Below, in pieces: positions 1-10,373 of a DNA stretch of 64,000 bases. The notes below the pieces were generated by a model. That model saw nothing but the letters and a program-made list of their open reading frames with translations. It searched no databases and was not told where the DNA came from. Source of the DNA: Paraphoma chrysanthemicola (taxonomy: Eukaryota; Ascomycota; Dothideomycetes; Pleosporales; Phaeosphaeriaceae); NCBI GenBank assembly GCA_020744225.1, contig JAGMWG010000001.1, positions 3,162,001 to 3,226,000 of the forward strand, given 5' to 3'. Position numbers and translations under genes: made by a program. Position 1 is the stretch's first letter. Each line of letters starts with the position of its first letter.

Positions 1-2610
1 CTGATGAACACATCCGTATGGACATTAGAGGAGTTCCATGTCATTCCAGGGCCTTCTGGATGGCCTGGAACTCAGATCTGGATACGCGCAAGATCTGGCC
101 CGAGCAGTCGAGTCTACAATCTGAAATTCGATCCAAGCGACGACCACACTACTCTGTCCCAAGCTTGGAAACACAATTGGGTATCTGTCAACACGGGGCC
201 CTTGACCATTAGTGGTCTCAAGAACAATCCTGCAAATCCCAGCGAGCGGAGTCCGGATGATCTCGAAGATGAATCAGATCTCTACCAACTGTGGTTAGAT
301 TTCCTTTTCTTTCCTGGACGGTTTAGTTTGGCCACACTGGAGACAGCACTGCTCATTCTCAGTAAGGGGCTGGAGAGGGCCAAGAGCAGCAAGTTTTCAA
401 GCAGGGGATCTCTGAAGGAGCGCATTTGTGCCACTGTCACAGCTCTTGCTAGTAGTCCACAGCCAGGAACCGTCGAAGTGGAACAATTCGAAGATGCTCT
501 GCGTACGCAATGGCTGTCGTACTACGGTCTGGTCAAGGATCTACACAAGCGCCGAGGCGAGTCTCTTTCTCTGGCATACGACAGACAAACAGATTCCCCG
601 TGGCTTACCCTCAGTGATCACCTCTCGGCTATACGTAGCTGTAGCGATGTGGAGGTCTCTCGATTGAACTTCACCACTCTTGCGAGCCCAACACCACTCA
701 GCGCACCTCTCAAGAAAGCCATACAAAAAGCCGAGCTGCGCGATGTGCCGCGCCTGCTGAACGCAGCAGCTTCTTTTCGGCAAAGACTTCCTGCATTTGT
801 CCAGCACGAAGTACAACGCCAAGTTGAGATGGACCTTCTGCAAAGCCGATCTCTCACCTTAATTGACCGCATGGAATGGGTTGAGAACCACAGCGAATTA
901 TTGCAGTACGTCTCGGATGAAGACCTGTCCCTGCTAGTTGAGGAGCTCGGGACTGAAGTCAAGAACTTGAACACTGATGTCTTTCTACGAGCGATACAAA
1001 CCCTTGGCCAGGAAGACCACGGCAGGATCAACTCGCGGAAGCAAATAACAAGATTTGGACTCAAATCCTTGCTTCACGTCTCGCAAGAAACACTCGAAGC
1101 GGACCATGGAATTCTTCTGGATCTCTTGGTCCTTGTTCTGTTCATGTTTGTCGAGCTGGAAGGAGAGACACCGGACACTTTTGATGCGTCCGAGGTCTTT
1201 GTGGAGCTAATCGGCCAGTACAAGGACTGCATGACAGTGTCGTGGCTAGCCAGCTCTGTTTGGGCTCACCAGACTGCCACAGGACCTGCCTCAGAACATA
1301 TCAACCGTACGATAAGCGAGACGCTAAAACTCAGCAAAAAGCTTCCTCTGACGCAAACCGTGTTGGAGGGAATCTATGGTCAGCAAGCATTTGAGCTTCC
1401 CCTACCAAACGACTTGAAGACAAATCTCCTCACCCACTGGAGTCGAGGATGGATCGCATTGGTTTTCAAGGACGGCAATTACGACACGGTCGTGGAAGAC
1501 ACCATGGGAATATTGCTCTACCAGAAAGAGTACGAACTAGCTCTAGACTTTTCGAAATTCCTTCCTGAGGGCAACTGGGCCACATATCTCAAAGGCCGGC
1601 TACACATTGCCCTTGGTGAGAATGATCTGGCGGCTATCTGTTTCCAGAAAGCAGCCTTTAGTCTAAGTAAGCGGCCCGGACGTATGACCCACTCTACAAT
1701 ACTAACGATCCCTAGGTCTGGGCTATTTCAATGTCGAAGACGCGGATACGGCAGGTCTCGTGACAGAAGCTGAACGGAATTCCTTTTCAGAAGGCCTAGC
1801 AAGCTACTACGGCCATGTGATTGGCATCTTCGAGAAGGCGAAGGCATACTCTTATGTTGCGGACTTTGCCCGCCTAGGCCTGAGGTCGTTGGTGGGCCGG
1901 CAAGAGCAGGAACTGAAGACTGACCTGCTGCAACGGTCATTCACCGCTTCAGTAAACACAGCCAGGTTCGAGGAGGCGTATGCGGCGATGATTCGGCACA
2001 GCGATGCTGCGTTGTAAGTCAGCCCTCCACCTGCGCCCAGACAACCTGCTAATAGGGCCACAGGAAACACTCATCCTTGCAGACCCTCGTCACGACAATG
2101 ATATCGCAGCAACAAACCACACGCCTTCTCAAACTTCCCCTTGTCGGTCTGGCCGACGATGTCGATGGCATTCTTTCATCGCTTTGCCAAAAGACACTGA
2201 ACCTTACTTCTGGCCCACCATACCACCAAATACTGTATTCCTTCCGAATTGCCCGCGGCAATTTCCGTGGCGCAGCGTCCATTTTACACGAACGCCTGCA
2301 ACGCCTCAAGACAACATCGTCAAAACACCATGATCCAGCTGATCAGTCACTTGCGCAATGCTACTTGATGATTATCAACACTCTGTCATCTGTAAGCAAA
2401 GAAGACGCCTACATTCTCGCAGAACAGCGCGTCGAAGGTACCGGCCCACCACAGTGGGGAATCGGGCAAGGAAAGAAGCTGCTCAAAAGACAGATCATCA
2501 CGCTTGACACTCTAAGGAAAGAGTACCAGGCCGAGCTTGACCGAGTGGCTGCCATTGAGAGCGGACAATTCCCATTTGTGGAGGCGGGAGACGAGATGGA
2601 GATTTTGTAA
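1..2610 (+). CDS. NUP120: Nucleoporin Nup120/Nup160, C-terminal part (5' truncated by window edge)
   Basis: Scaffold nucleoporin of the Y-shaped (Nup84/Nup107-160) complex of the nuclear pore. The reading frame is open from base 1, so the start and most of the N-terminal beta-propeller lie outside the window; about 836 residues are present, mainly the alpha-helical solenoid. Family-like stretches include GLVKDLHKRRGESLSLAYD and PWLTLSDHLSAIRSCSDVEV near residues 180-220 of the visible part. Exons 1-1666, 1716-2013, 2064-2610. Intron 1 (49 bp) has GTAAGC, a CTAAC branch at 1702-1706 and CTAG. Intron 2 (50 bp) has GTAAGT and ACAG. Phases match at both junctions and the joined frame runs to TAA at 2608. 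Nup120 identity is by motif memory; the helical scaffold nature is clear. Confidence 0.82.
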
Positions 2611-3022
2611 ATGTAAGATCTAGCGCGGCGTTTCAGGGACAGTGGAAGCATTTGAGGCATAGCAAAAGCCGAGAAGGCTGGACTTAAGGGAGACATTGTT
2701 CAATGAAGACAAGATGAATCATCTTAAAGATGGAAGTATTGTCGGATGCTAGCTGTACATGCATGTGGATGATCCTTGCGTGACATGCGTGACATGCGTC
2801 TCTGGCGCGATTGGACCCTGCCGCTGAAGGGCACGAAACTCGCGCGCTAAACAAGTGGGGCAACCGCGCGACCCACGCATCACCCGCTCCCCATGACAGG
2901 GAAGTGAACACCAGTATCGACGCACTTGACGACCGCCTTCTATTTCTTTCCAATCTCTCTGCTTCCTAGATACTCGCACGCACATGTAGCGCTTGTGATA
3001 CTTTAGCACTGCGCAGATCGCC
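2611..3022. other. Intergenic, terminator/promoter interval
   Basis: It holds the 3' end region of the nucleoporin gene and the promoter and leader of the UBE2S-like gene on the same strand. A short tandem of gtgacatgc occurs at about 2780-2798. No reading frame here looks coding. Confidence 0.5.
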
Positions 3023-4356
3023 ATGGTAAGGCTGACAATGCAGGGACGCGTTCGTGTACCTTGAGCATGGCTAACGAACTACTTCAGAACTCGAAATCGC
3101 TGCGTCGTCTCGCTGCTGACCATGGCTCGCTTCACACCACAGGCCTACCTCCGAATTATCTCTTTGAACCAAATCACGACGGGTCGGAATTGACAAGTCT
3201 GGATGTGCTGTTGGCGGGCCCCGTTGGCACTCCATACGCGACAGGCGTATGGCGATTACACCTCGACATTCCTCACAACTACCCAACGGCACCTCCCACA
3301 GCGCAGTTCAGGACCCGCTTATGGCATCCGAACATCGACGAGGCCACCGGTGCTGTGTGCGTAGAGACTCTGAAGCGCGACTGGAGCAGCACGCTCAAAC
3401 TGAGAGACGTGCTGGTCACTATCAGCTGTCTGCTCATTCAGCCGAACCCGGCAAGCGCGCTCAATGAGGCGGCGGGACAGCTAGCGAGCGAGGATTGGGA
3501 CGGCTTCTGCAGGCGCGCAAAGCTGATGACAGAAATTCACGCGGCTGTACCGAATAGCATCGCGAAAGAGGTCAAAGAGGCGCAGTTGCGCGGAGATGAC
3601 GTACCGTTGGAGGCAGGACCAGTGCAGACGGACAAGAAAACACAAGTCCAAGGCAAGGGCAAGGGCAAGGAGCGAATCAAGGCGACACCGGCACCTGCAA
3701 AACTCCAACGTCTAGTCGGTGAAGATGAGGAGAACACACGCCGACGAGGAGAGACATTGGAACCCGAAAGCGATCCTGAAAGCGACTGGATTCCCGGGCC
3801 GGAGAAAGCATCGAAGCCCGCGACGAGGAGAGCAGACAACATCTTCGGCATCAAGGGTCTCGAGGATGGCATGCAACTCAACACACCGCCCAACAGGATA
3901 TACACAGAAGACAAGGCAGCAGCCCAGTCCGAGGAGAAAGAGAATCACGATAATTCCGACCCCTTCATAACCGTACCTTCGAAGCGTCCTACCAATTCTT
4001 TCGACATCCGACTTCCCGCTACCTCCTCGCAGACTTTACTCCCATCCACATCAACCGATACACCCGACCTCCTCAAATTCTCGCACCAAAATCCCTTCTC
4101 AGCCATACAGCCCAACAACCAGATCCACCCTCTCCTCAAAGAGTTCTCGTACTCGTGGGAAGACTCGGAGATCCTGCACGACACAGGCTTGATACAGGAT
4201 GGTGTGAGCAAGTTGGAGGTCAGGAAGAGAATGGCGGGAGACGACTTTGAGAAGAAGAAAGAGTGGGAAATGAAGCGGTTTAAGAAGGCCGGATATGATT
4301 TAGGGAGGTATAATCGAGGGGATTTTGGGCCAAGGATGGGATTGGGGAGGTTGTGA
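3023..4356 (+). CDS. UBE2S-type ubiquitin-conjugating enzyme with long C-terminal extension
   Basis: E2 enzyme accepting ubiquitin as a thioester for transfer with an E3; metazoan UBE2S extends K11 chains with the APC/C. The UBC fold covers residues 1-155, with HPN at 81-83, catalytic Cys92 in AVCVETLKRDW, and LLIQPNPASALNEAAG followed by LMTEIHA as in UBE2S. Residues 160-424 are charged and disordered, ending in a conserved-looking basic block (EMKRFKKAGYDLGRYNRGDFGPRMGLGRL is the terminal region at 4267-4353). Preferred model: exon 1 is only the ATG at 3023-3025, then a 62-bp intron 3026-3087 (GTAAGG, branch GCTAAC at 3070, TTCAG), then exon 3088-4356, giving a protein starting MNSKSLRRLAADH. 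The alternative is ATG 3067 with no intron, adding six residues before NSKS. About 424 residues, far longer than the 222 of human UBE2S, so only the catalytic domain is assigned with confidence. Confidence 0.85.
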
Positions 4357-4629
4357 GGGGACTGGTTGGAGAGAAGCGTTTGATATGCATAGCGTGGCGT
4401 TTGGAGAGGGAGGGTGCATTGCTTGGGTGGAGTATGGTATACCCTATCTACGAACCTTTTTACTTCTGATTATGTTCGTTGTTCCATAGCCTTGATCGCA
4501 ATCTGGGAACTACCAATATACAAATGTCACGTGGCCGTGTGGGCCTACATCTATATCAGGCAAGGCGCAGTCGTTGTCGCGTACTTGCCTTCCTCGTCTG
4601 TCTCTCTCACCATTACTCTGGATATCACT

Positions 4630-4842
4630 ATGAGCTGCTACTCTGAGTGGTCTTCGGACACTATCGACCAACTAAGGGCATTCAAGTCCACGTATAAAGC
4701 CTTAATTCGCAAAGGACACACCGTCACAATCAAAGAAGAAGGCCGGAATATGGACATGGCGGACTACTACACTATGTCTGAAGAGGCATGGCGCGAGAAG
4801 ATGGATGCGATGATCGAAAAGACTGGAAAGAAGCACACCTGA
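4630..4842 (+). CDS. Orphan small protein, copy 1 (70 aa)
   Basis: Function unknown. The frame is open from 4414, but similarity to the second copy (28964-29335, minus) covers only the part after ATG 4630, which is therefore the likely start. Shared features in order: LKSTY/FKSTY, GHTV-IKE, a D-x2-DYY-MSE block and W-x3-KM near the C-terminus. The two proteins share roughly half their residues over about 50 positions with no gaps, a strong sign of coding even at this length. This copy stops 10 residues after that block, whereas copy 2 runs on for about 35 more. No signal peptide or membrane segment is seen. It lies between a housekeeping E2 gene and the NLR. It could be a truncated relic rather than an active gene. 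Confidence 0.5.
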   Translation: MSCYSEWSSDTIDQLRAFKSTYKALIRKGHTVTIKEEGRNMDMADYYTMSEEAWREKMDAMIEKTGKKHT

Positions 4843-5582
4843 GGCAGGGGTCATTTTGGATAGTGCAGTTTCCACTCTTCCATTATAGTGTGCTTTCAGC
4901 CTGCGAATTCGCAGACCAATGGGTACTTGCCCATTTCCTTGATCGTCCCGCCTCGTTCTTCTCCCCAGATGAATGCAGAAGCTGTCCCGGGCAAGGTCGA
5001 CGCAAGAAGATGTAACTTCTGGGAGGCCTTGCAGATAATTGTCACACGGATCGATCATGGGGCATACATTCAGAATATCGAGACAAATACAACATGTGCG
5101 GTCTACTACCTTCATGGCGTGTCAACATCCTCCTCCCCTGTTTCTAACTCCACGCCTATCAGACTCTGATAGCCTCTATCCGGCAAACATACCCTCCTCT
5201 CCAGAAATAATCTGTCGCCATAGCTCGTTGTCGGATGGTGATATGAAGGAGACATTTTGTAGCTGAAAATGCGAGAGAAGTGAACATGTCGGCTAGCACC
5301 ATGAAGGAGGTAATATCGATTCGGATGACGATATCGACATTCTTCGTCGTCACGATGGGACATAACATTGAATTGAATCGCTTCGGAGTCGTTTCGGGTA
5401 TCGTTCATATGAATGCACAACTATGTTCTGTGCTCTTGGCGCGAAGCGCTTCTATAAGTCAAGAATCGGGAACAATCATGCAGACTCCGACGATGCTTGT
5501 TCCGTGGTACTAGAAGCGTGAAGTTTGCGACTGGATCGATCAAACGTGAGGTACAAAGTCCGAAAAGTGAAGCACACGACGC
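4843..5582. other. Gene-free interval downstream of the small protein and the NLR
   Basis: The 3' ends of two convergent genes face each other here. Several open frames of 60-140 codons exist on both strands, none with recognisable composition or motifs. I see no RNA gene or repeat. Confidence 0.45.
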
Positions 5583-8500
5583 TCACCACGGGCACTCACG
5601 GAATATGAGTGGCCGCACCCGCCGCTCCGCCACAACATTGGACTTGCCCGACCTGCTAATGTCGAATCGCCAATCCCTGTCTTGTGTGTCTTTCTCCAAC
5701 TCCCCATTGACACCAAAATCAATCGGACCCCAGTGCTTTCGTGGTGGAGCTCGAACCCAACGACTTGGGTCTTGGAGATATGTCAACATAACAGCCGCCA
5801 AATGCCTGACTTCTTCCCATTCACGCTCAATGGACGGATAGTAGGTATCGTATGTTTCAATTCTTCTTCTGTCGACCTTGAATTTGTATGGATCATCTGT
5901 GTCGTCCACGAGCGTGTTTCCTGGTGGCTTAGTTGTGGGCAGTCGTGGCGCAATATCGTGTGCTTTGTACGGTGCATATGTCAAAAGGGCTTCGAGCATA
6001 TAGCGTGATCGCAGCCCGATGGCTCTGTCCAGCGACGTTTTCGGTAATGTTTTTTTCAAATTCGAGGTCCACTCGCCCGGACGATAACAAGATGCGGATC
6101 ATCTCTTGTCCGTCCATTTTGCGGAAATTACTGGCGAACATCAATGGTGTCATTCCAGCGTCGTTGGTGTCATTGACATTGACTTCCTTGAGCGCTAAGA
6201 GCGTCTTCAGCACTTCAGCATTGCCTCGCGCGACAGCCGTCATGATTGGCGTTGTACCATCATCCTCGCGAGCGTTAACGTCGACGCCATCAGCTGCAAG
6301 AAGGAGTTTTAGCAGCGGCATGTTTCCGCTAAAAGCTGCCCAGTGCAAAGTCGTGCGACCCAAGTGGTCTTTCCAATTGATGTCGTCCAACTTGCCGGAT
6401 CTTAGTACTACGTCCACAACTGCATGCCAGCCTTTATCGAAACCTTCCCGCTTAGGCGTTCCAAAGATCTGTAGTACCGAGCCGTCAAGCTCAACGCCAT
6501 CGAGGGATGTCAGGTATCGAATTAATTCAACGTGTTCTTTGGTCGAGGACGATCGTTCTTTGTAGGCCGCCCATTCCAAAGGTGTTGATTTCATGCCCGC
6601 GTCTCTGATATTGATATCGACCTACGTAGAAGCATAAGCACGATTTTTGACAAGATCTTTTGCCGAGCAACGGACTGGAATGGCGTACCTCACTAGTTTC
6701 CACCAAATGCTTGACAATCTTAAGTAATCCGAAATACGCAGCCATTATCAGAACAGGCACGACTGCTGAAGGATCTGCGACTTCAAGGTCTTCATCATAT
6801 GGGAAGAAGAGGACGTCAATTGGATCGCCGTTAGGATCGAGATCCGAATAATTGTCGCAAAGTCGCTCAGTGAATTGGCTGCAAAATTGAAGGATGGCCA
6901 CTGCCAAGGGCTCAGAAGTGTCTAAGTCAGACTGTTCGAAATGTTTCACCCACTGATTGACGGCGTAGTCATCAAATGCTGATATCTCTTCAACGCCGTC
7001 GTTCTCTTGATATTGGTCTCGTTTCGTTCGCATACTGATATAGTAGAAGCAAGATTCAGCCATGATTTTGTGGGATATGCCAGTCCGAAATGAGTGTTTC
7101 CAGACCAATGGCGAGGAATGTCGCGACGGTACGAGATGGGATGGCTTGTGTAGCGGCTCAACCAAGAACTCTCGTACAGTCTGGTGGAGAAGGTAGACCT
7201 TTTTGTCAACAACGATCAGTAGTAGCCCACTGATGTCTCTCACCGTGTCACGGAATCTTTCAATCGGTTCCAAATCGTTTGCAAGATTCTCATCCACCAC
7301 ATGGTGCTCCTCTATGGCTAGTGCGATTGATATTTCATCTAGCGTTAGAGGTCGAGTAGCTGCGAGGACGATATGCAGAAGCTTCTGTGCTCTCTGCTTG
7401 TCGACACTCTTCATCAGAATGCTTTCGTATGCTTCGTCCACGGTTCGTGGAAGCTGAGTGACGAGTTTGAGCGCGCTTCCTCTTGTAATTGCCGGCATTA
7501 TTTCTAGGTTATACAGCGTCAGCGTGACCCACAAATACGTTCGGTTGGGGACCGCTGTCAAAAGTCCATGAACGTGCGCGGTCTCGTCTTCGTTGAGTCT
7601 TCTTCGCTGTCCAAGTGCTTGGACTCTGCTTTGAATGACCAAATCGACCTCTTTCGTGATTTGACCAACTTCATCTTCGTCCTCGCCCCGAAGGTGAACA
7701 GTGGGGAGCAGGTCCTCCAAAGTTCGAAACTCCCATTGGATGCGTTGATACGGTCTACTAGTGAAGAGCATCTTTAATCTGGATTTGTGAGCACCTAAGA
7801 ACAGTGCTTGTATCTGGTAGATCCAAGAACTCATGTCGTCTTCATAGCACTCGTCTAGTGCATCTATGACACAAATAATTTCTCCTGCGGTCTCGGATCC
7901 TGCGATACGGACAAAAAGCGACCATAGACTGTAACTTGAGGCGTTGGATATACCGCCATGTTTCTCGACATCGTCAAGCAATGCTTGTGTGATAAGATCG
8001 TCTCTTTGAATCAGGAGCTGATGGAGTAGCGCGCAAAGACACGACGTGACCGATTGCTGGTCAGCAAAGCCATCCTTGAAGAAAAAGTAGCACAGCGTTT
8101 TCGTCGAGTCCTGGAGAATCTCGTCCACAAGGTACCTTGCAAGGACAGACTTTCCACTTCCAGGGTCTGCTGAGACCCAGAGAAGGCTAGATTGGCCAAC
8201 GTCCCGCCAATGCTTGAATCTCTCGTGGTTCTGATGGAAAACACAACGTCAGCAGGGAACCCAGAAGGTGACTCTTTTCGTCCTGTTACTCACAATAAAC
8301 CACTGGCATGTTCCTGGAATTCGTGTCTCCGCGACATTCTTGCGGTCTTCATAAGGGCATGAACGTGAGAGGAGTGATCGAAGGAATGCTTTGGCTTTCT
8401 CCGAGCCCACACGGGCAGGTTTGATTGCTATGACAGTCTAGTCAGCGAATATAGACTGACCATGCTACACTTCTCAGCAACGAGGCAAAACGTGCGCCAA

Positions 8501-9904
8501 ATAAAGACAGCTTGACCCGCGCCTGTTTCTCTTCGATGTCGCTACTACCCAGAACGGAAGAGGAACAATGATAAACTTAAGATAACCATTTCCGCTCTTA
8601 CCGTCCGCATGGACTTTAGGATGTACTACTAGTGGTGTTGGCCGGATAGGTCGTACCTCGTGATTGAATTTGCCCAACCCATCGAGTGATTTGTGCCCGA
8701 AAAATCTTATAGCCAGGGTCTTCATCGCCTTCAAACTTTGTCATATCCTTTAAAAGTCAGACAAAGGCAAATTCCAGATATTCTAGTAGAATTTACCATG
8801 TGGTTTGAATGTATACCAAACGACGAATAACCCGATATTTTGGCCTGGTGTTCTTCAACCACCCTGCCTACTATCGGAAGCTCCAACTCTTCAATGAAAC
8901 AAGTCAAATCAACTGGGCTTCCATCTTGAAAGCGACGCCGAAGCCAGTGACCAAACCAGTCTTCTAGGTCAAGAAGAACCTGTGAGTCTCGCTTTAGGGT
9001 ATCGAGGATGTTGACATTGACGCGCTTGCCCGTAAGACTGAGGACCCTGCTGACGGCTTTTGCAAATGGTGCGAAGTCGCTTCCGGAGTGAGGTGTTCCT
9101 AAGAATGCGCTTGCTGCAGTTGCGCTCTCGATGTTACGAATGTAAGCTTCAGCGCTACTTTTAGACATTTGCATGGCACGCTTGACCACAAGACCCCCGA
9201 GGCTATGAGTGACGAATATGATCTTCCGCTTTATCTATTGCGCAGGAATCAGCACCTGCTCAGTAGACCTTTGCGAGCGTTCTGGTCCATCCGGAATTGA
9301 GATCTGGACGTAACGACTCACACTGACAGAATCAGGCCTCTCCGCAGCTAAGCATCCTAAGAGCTTTTCAGCATGATTAGTGAGCCGATTTTGTGAGGTA
9401 CCGCCCCAAAAGCTGGCAACATCTGCATCGTACCCAAAGGTAAAAATCTGTGTAGTCTTGTTAGAGAAGTGAACACACAGCAGAGTAGCCAAAAGCATTG
9501 CGATATATGCAGAAACCGAAGACTGACCCTCGCATTGTCGATATCTTGTCCCAGTAACTCGGGCAGATACGTCCCACTACGCTGATGTAACCATGTATTC
9601 ACCGCATTTCCTGTTAGTCCGTGGACAAAAACGACGTCCACATCAATGCCTCCAGAAGTTGCAGGCTGATGTACGAGCTTCAAGTCCAATATGCGATTGG
9701 AATTGCGCCTGACAAAGTCCGATTAACTGTTCGAACCCAACGTCTGGTCAGGTGGCCATCCTCGGGCTTATCGTCATCGCTGAGTGCCTGCGTCTCCTTG
9801 GAGAAAGACGTGTCGCTTGTGGATCTAGGATTGGATTGTAGTCGCTCAGAGCTCGGAGAAGCATTCTTGCTAAAGAGCTTCTGCAGACGCTTGTTCAGCG
9901 GCAT
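5583..9904 (-). CDS. Fungal NLR: SesB-like alpha/beta-hydrolase, NACHT NTPase, ankyrin repeats (frame broken near 3' end)
   Basis: STAND-class receptor of the type linked to heterokaryon incompatibility and innate immunity in fungi. Exons (minus): 9904-9728, 9677-9528, 9447-9322, 9234-8797, 8747-8657, 8427-8294, 8230-6689, 6621-5583. Residues ~60-300 form a lipase-like hydrolase (DVVFVHGLTG, nucleophile Ser162 in THSLGG, FLGTPHSGSDFA, GIHSNHM then DMTKF). The NACHT domain starts near 373 with P-loop ADPGSGKSVLARY and Walker-B-like VIDALDECYEDD. From ~887 come ankyrin repeats (GRTTLHWAAFSGNMPLLKLL, DGTTPIMTAVARGNAEVLK, AGMTPLMFAS). At an A7 run (T7 at 6050-6056) the ankyrin frame ends in a meaningless tail stopping at 5929, while the -1 frame continues plausibly to 5583. 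Weak points: exon 1 (donor GTTAAT, acceptor GAAG or ATCAG) and the 229-bp gap between exons 5 and 6. Unshifted length is about 1116 residues. Confidence 0.8.
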
Positions 9905-10373
9905 ATTTATGTGCGGCCCTGGCCGCAGTCAATTCCTAGGGCGGGTGGACTAAAGTAACATCTGCGAGAGACTCCAAGAAGACTAAGAGCAACCACGTGA
10001 GCCGCCCTGGTTGTATTGACAGTGGCGGGAGGTTGAGGCGGGACATCGAGTCCAGATTGCCCTAGCGCCGGTGCGGCTGAGATGGCCCACGAACCCAGCA
10101 TGCGCGAACTTGCTTTTTCCGAGTCGTGTTCGACAGCATCACAATGTAAATATTGACAAAGCAGTGTGCACGATACCCACGTTTTTCCGTAGGCTCAAGG
10201 TAAGCGCTCCTATTGCTCTTCGACAAGACGAATACACAAAACTCAAAGTTCACGGCTTTTGAAGATCCCGTTAGCTCTCTACTTCTCCCTGTAACTAGGT
10301 ATTCGAATGAGGCCAGCACTTGAAATGGTCGAAGAGCCATGAGATTTCACAACATGCGATATCTCTTATTTGG
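9905..10373. other. NLR upstream region and 3' flank of the TPR gene
   Basis: It contains the probable promoter of the NLR gene (minus strand) and the trailer of the TTC1-like gene. No convincing reading frame. Confidence 0.4.

Noticed and set aside
6066..6113. An intron to repair the NLR frame (GTGGAC...GGACAG, 48 bp)
   Set aside because: Phases do not match (0 versus 2), so splicing it would lead to a stop; the A7 length change explains the data better.
9722..9735. ggttcgaa-type word suggesting a tRNA T-arm
   Set aside because: It lies inside NLR coding sequence and no acceptor stem or anticodon arm can be folded around it. Similar words near 5750 and 16070 failed the same test.
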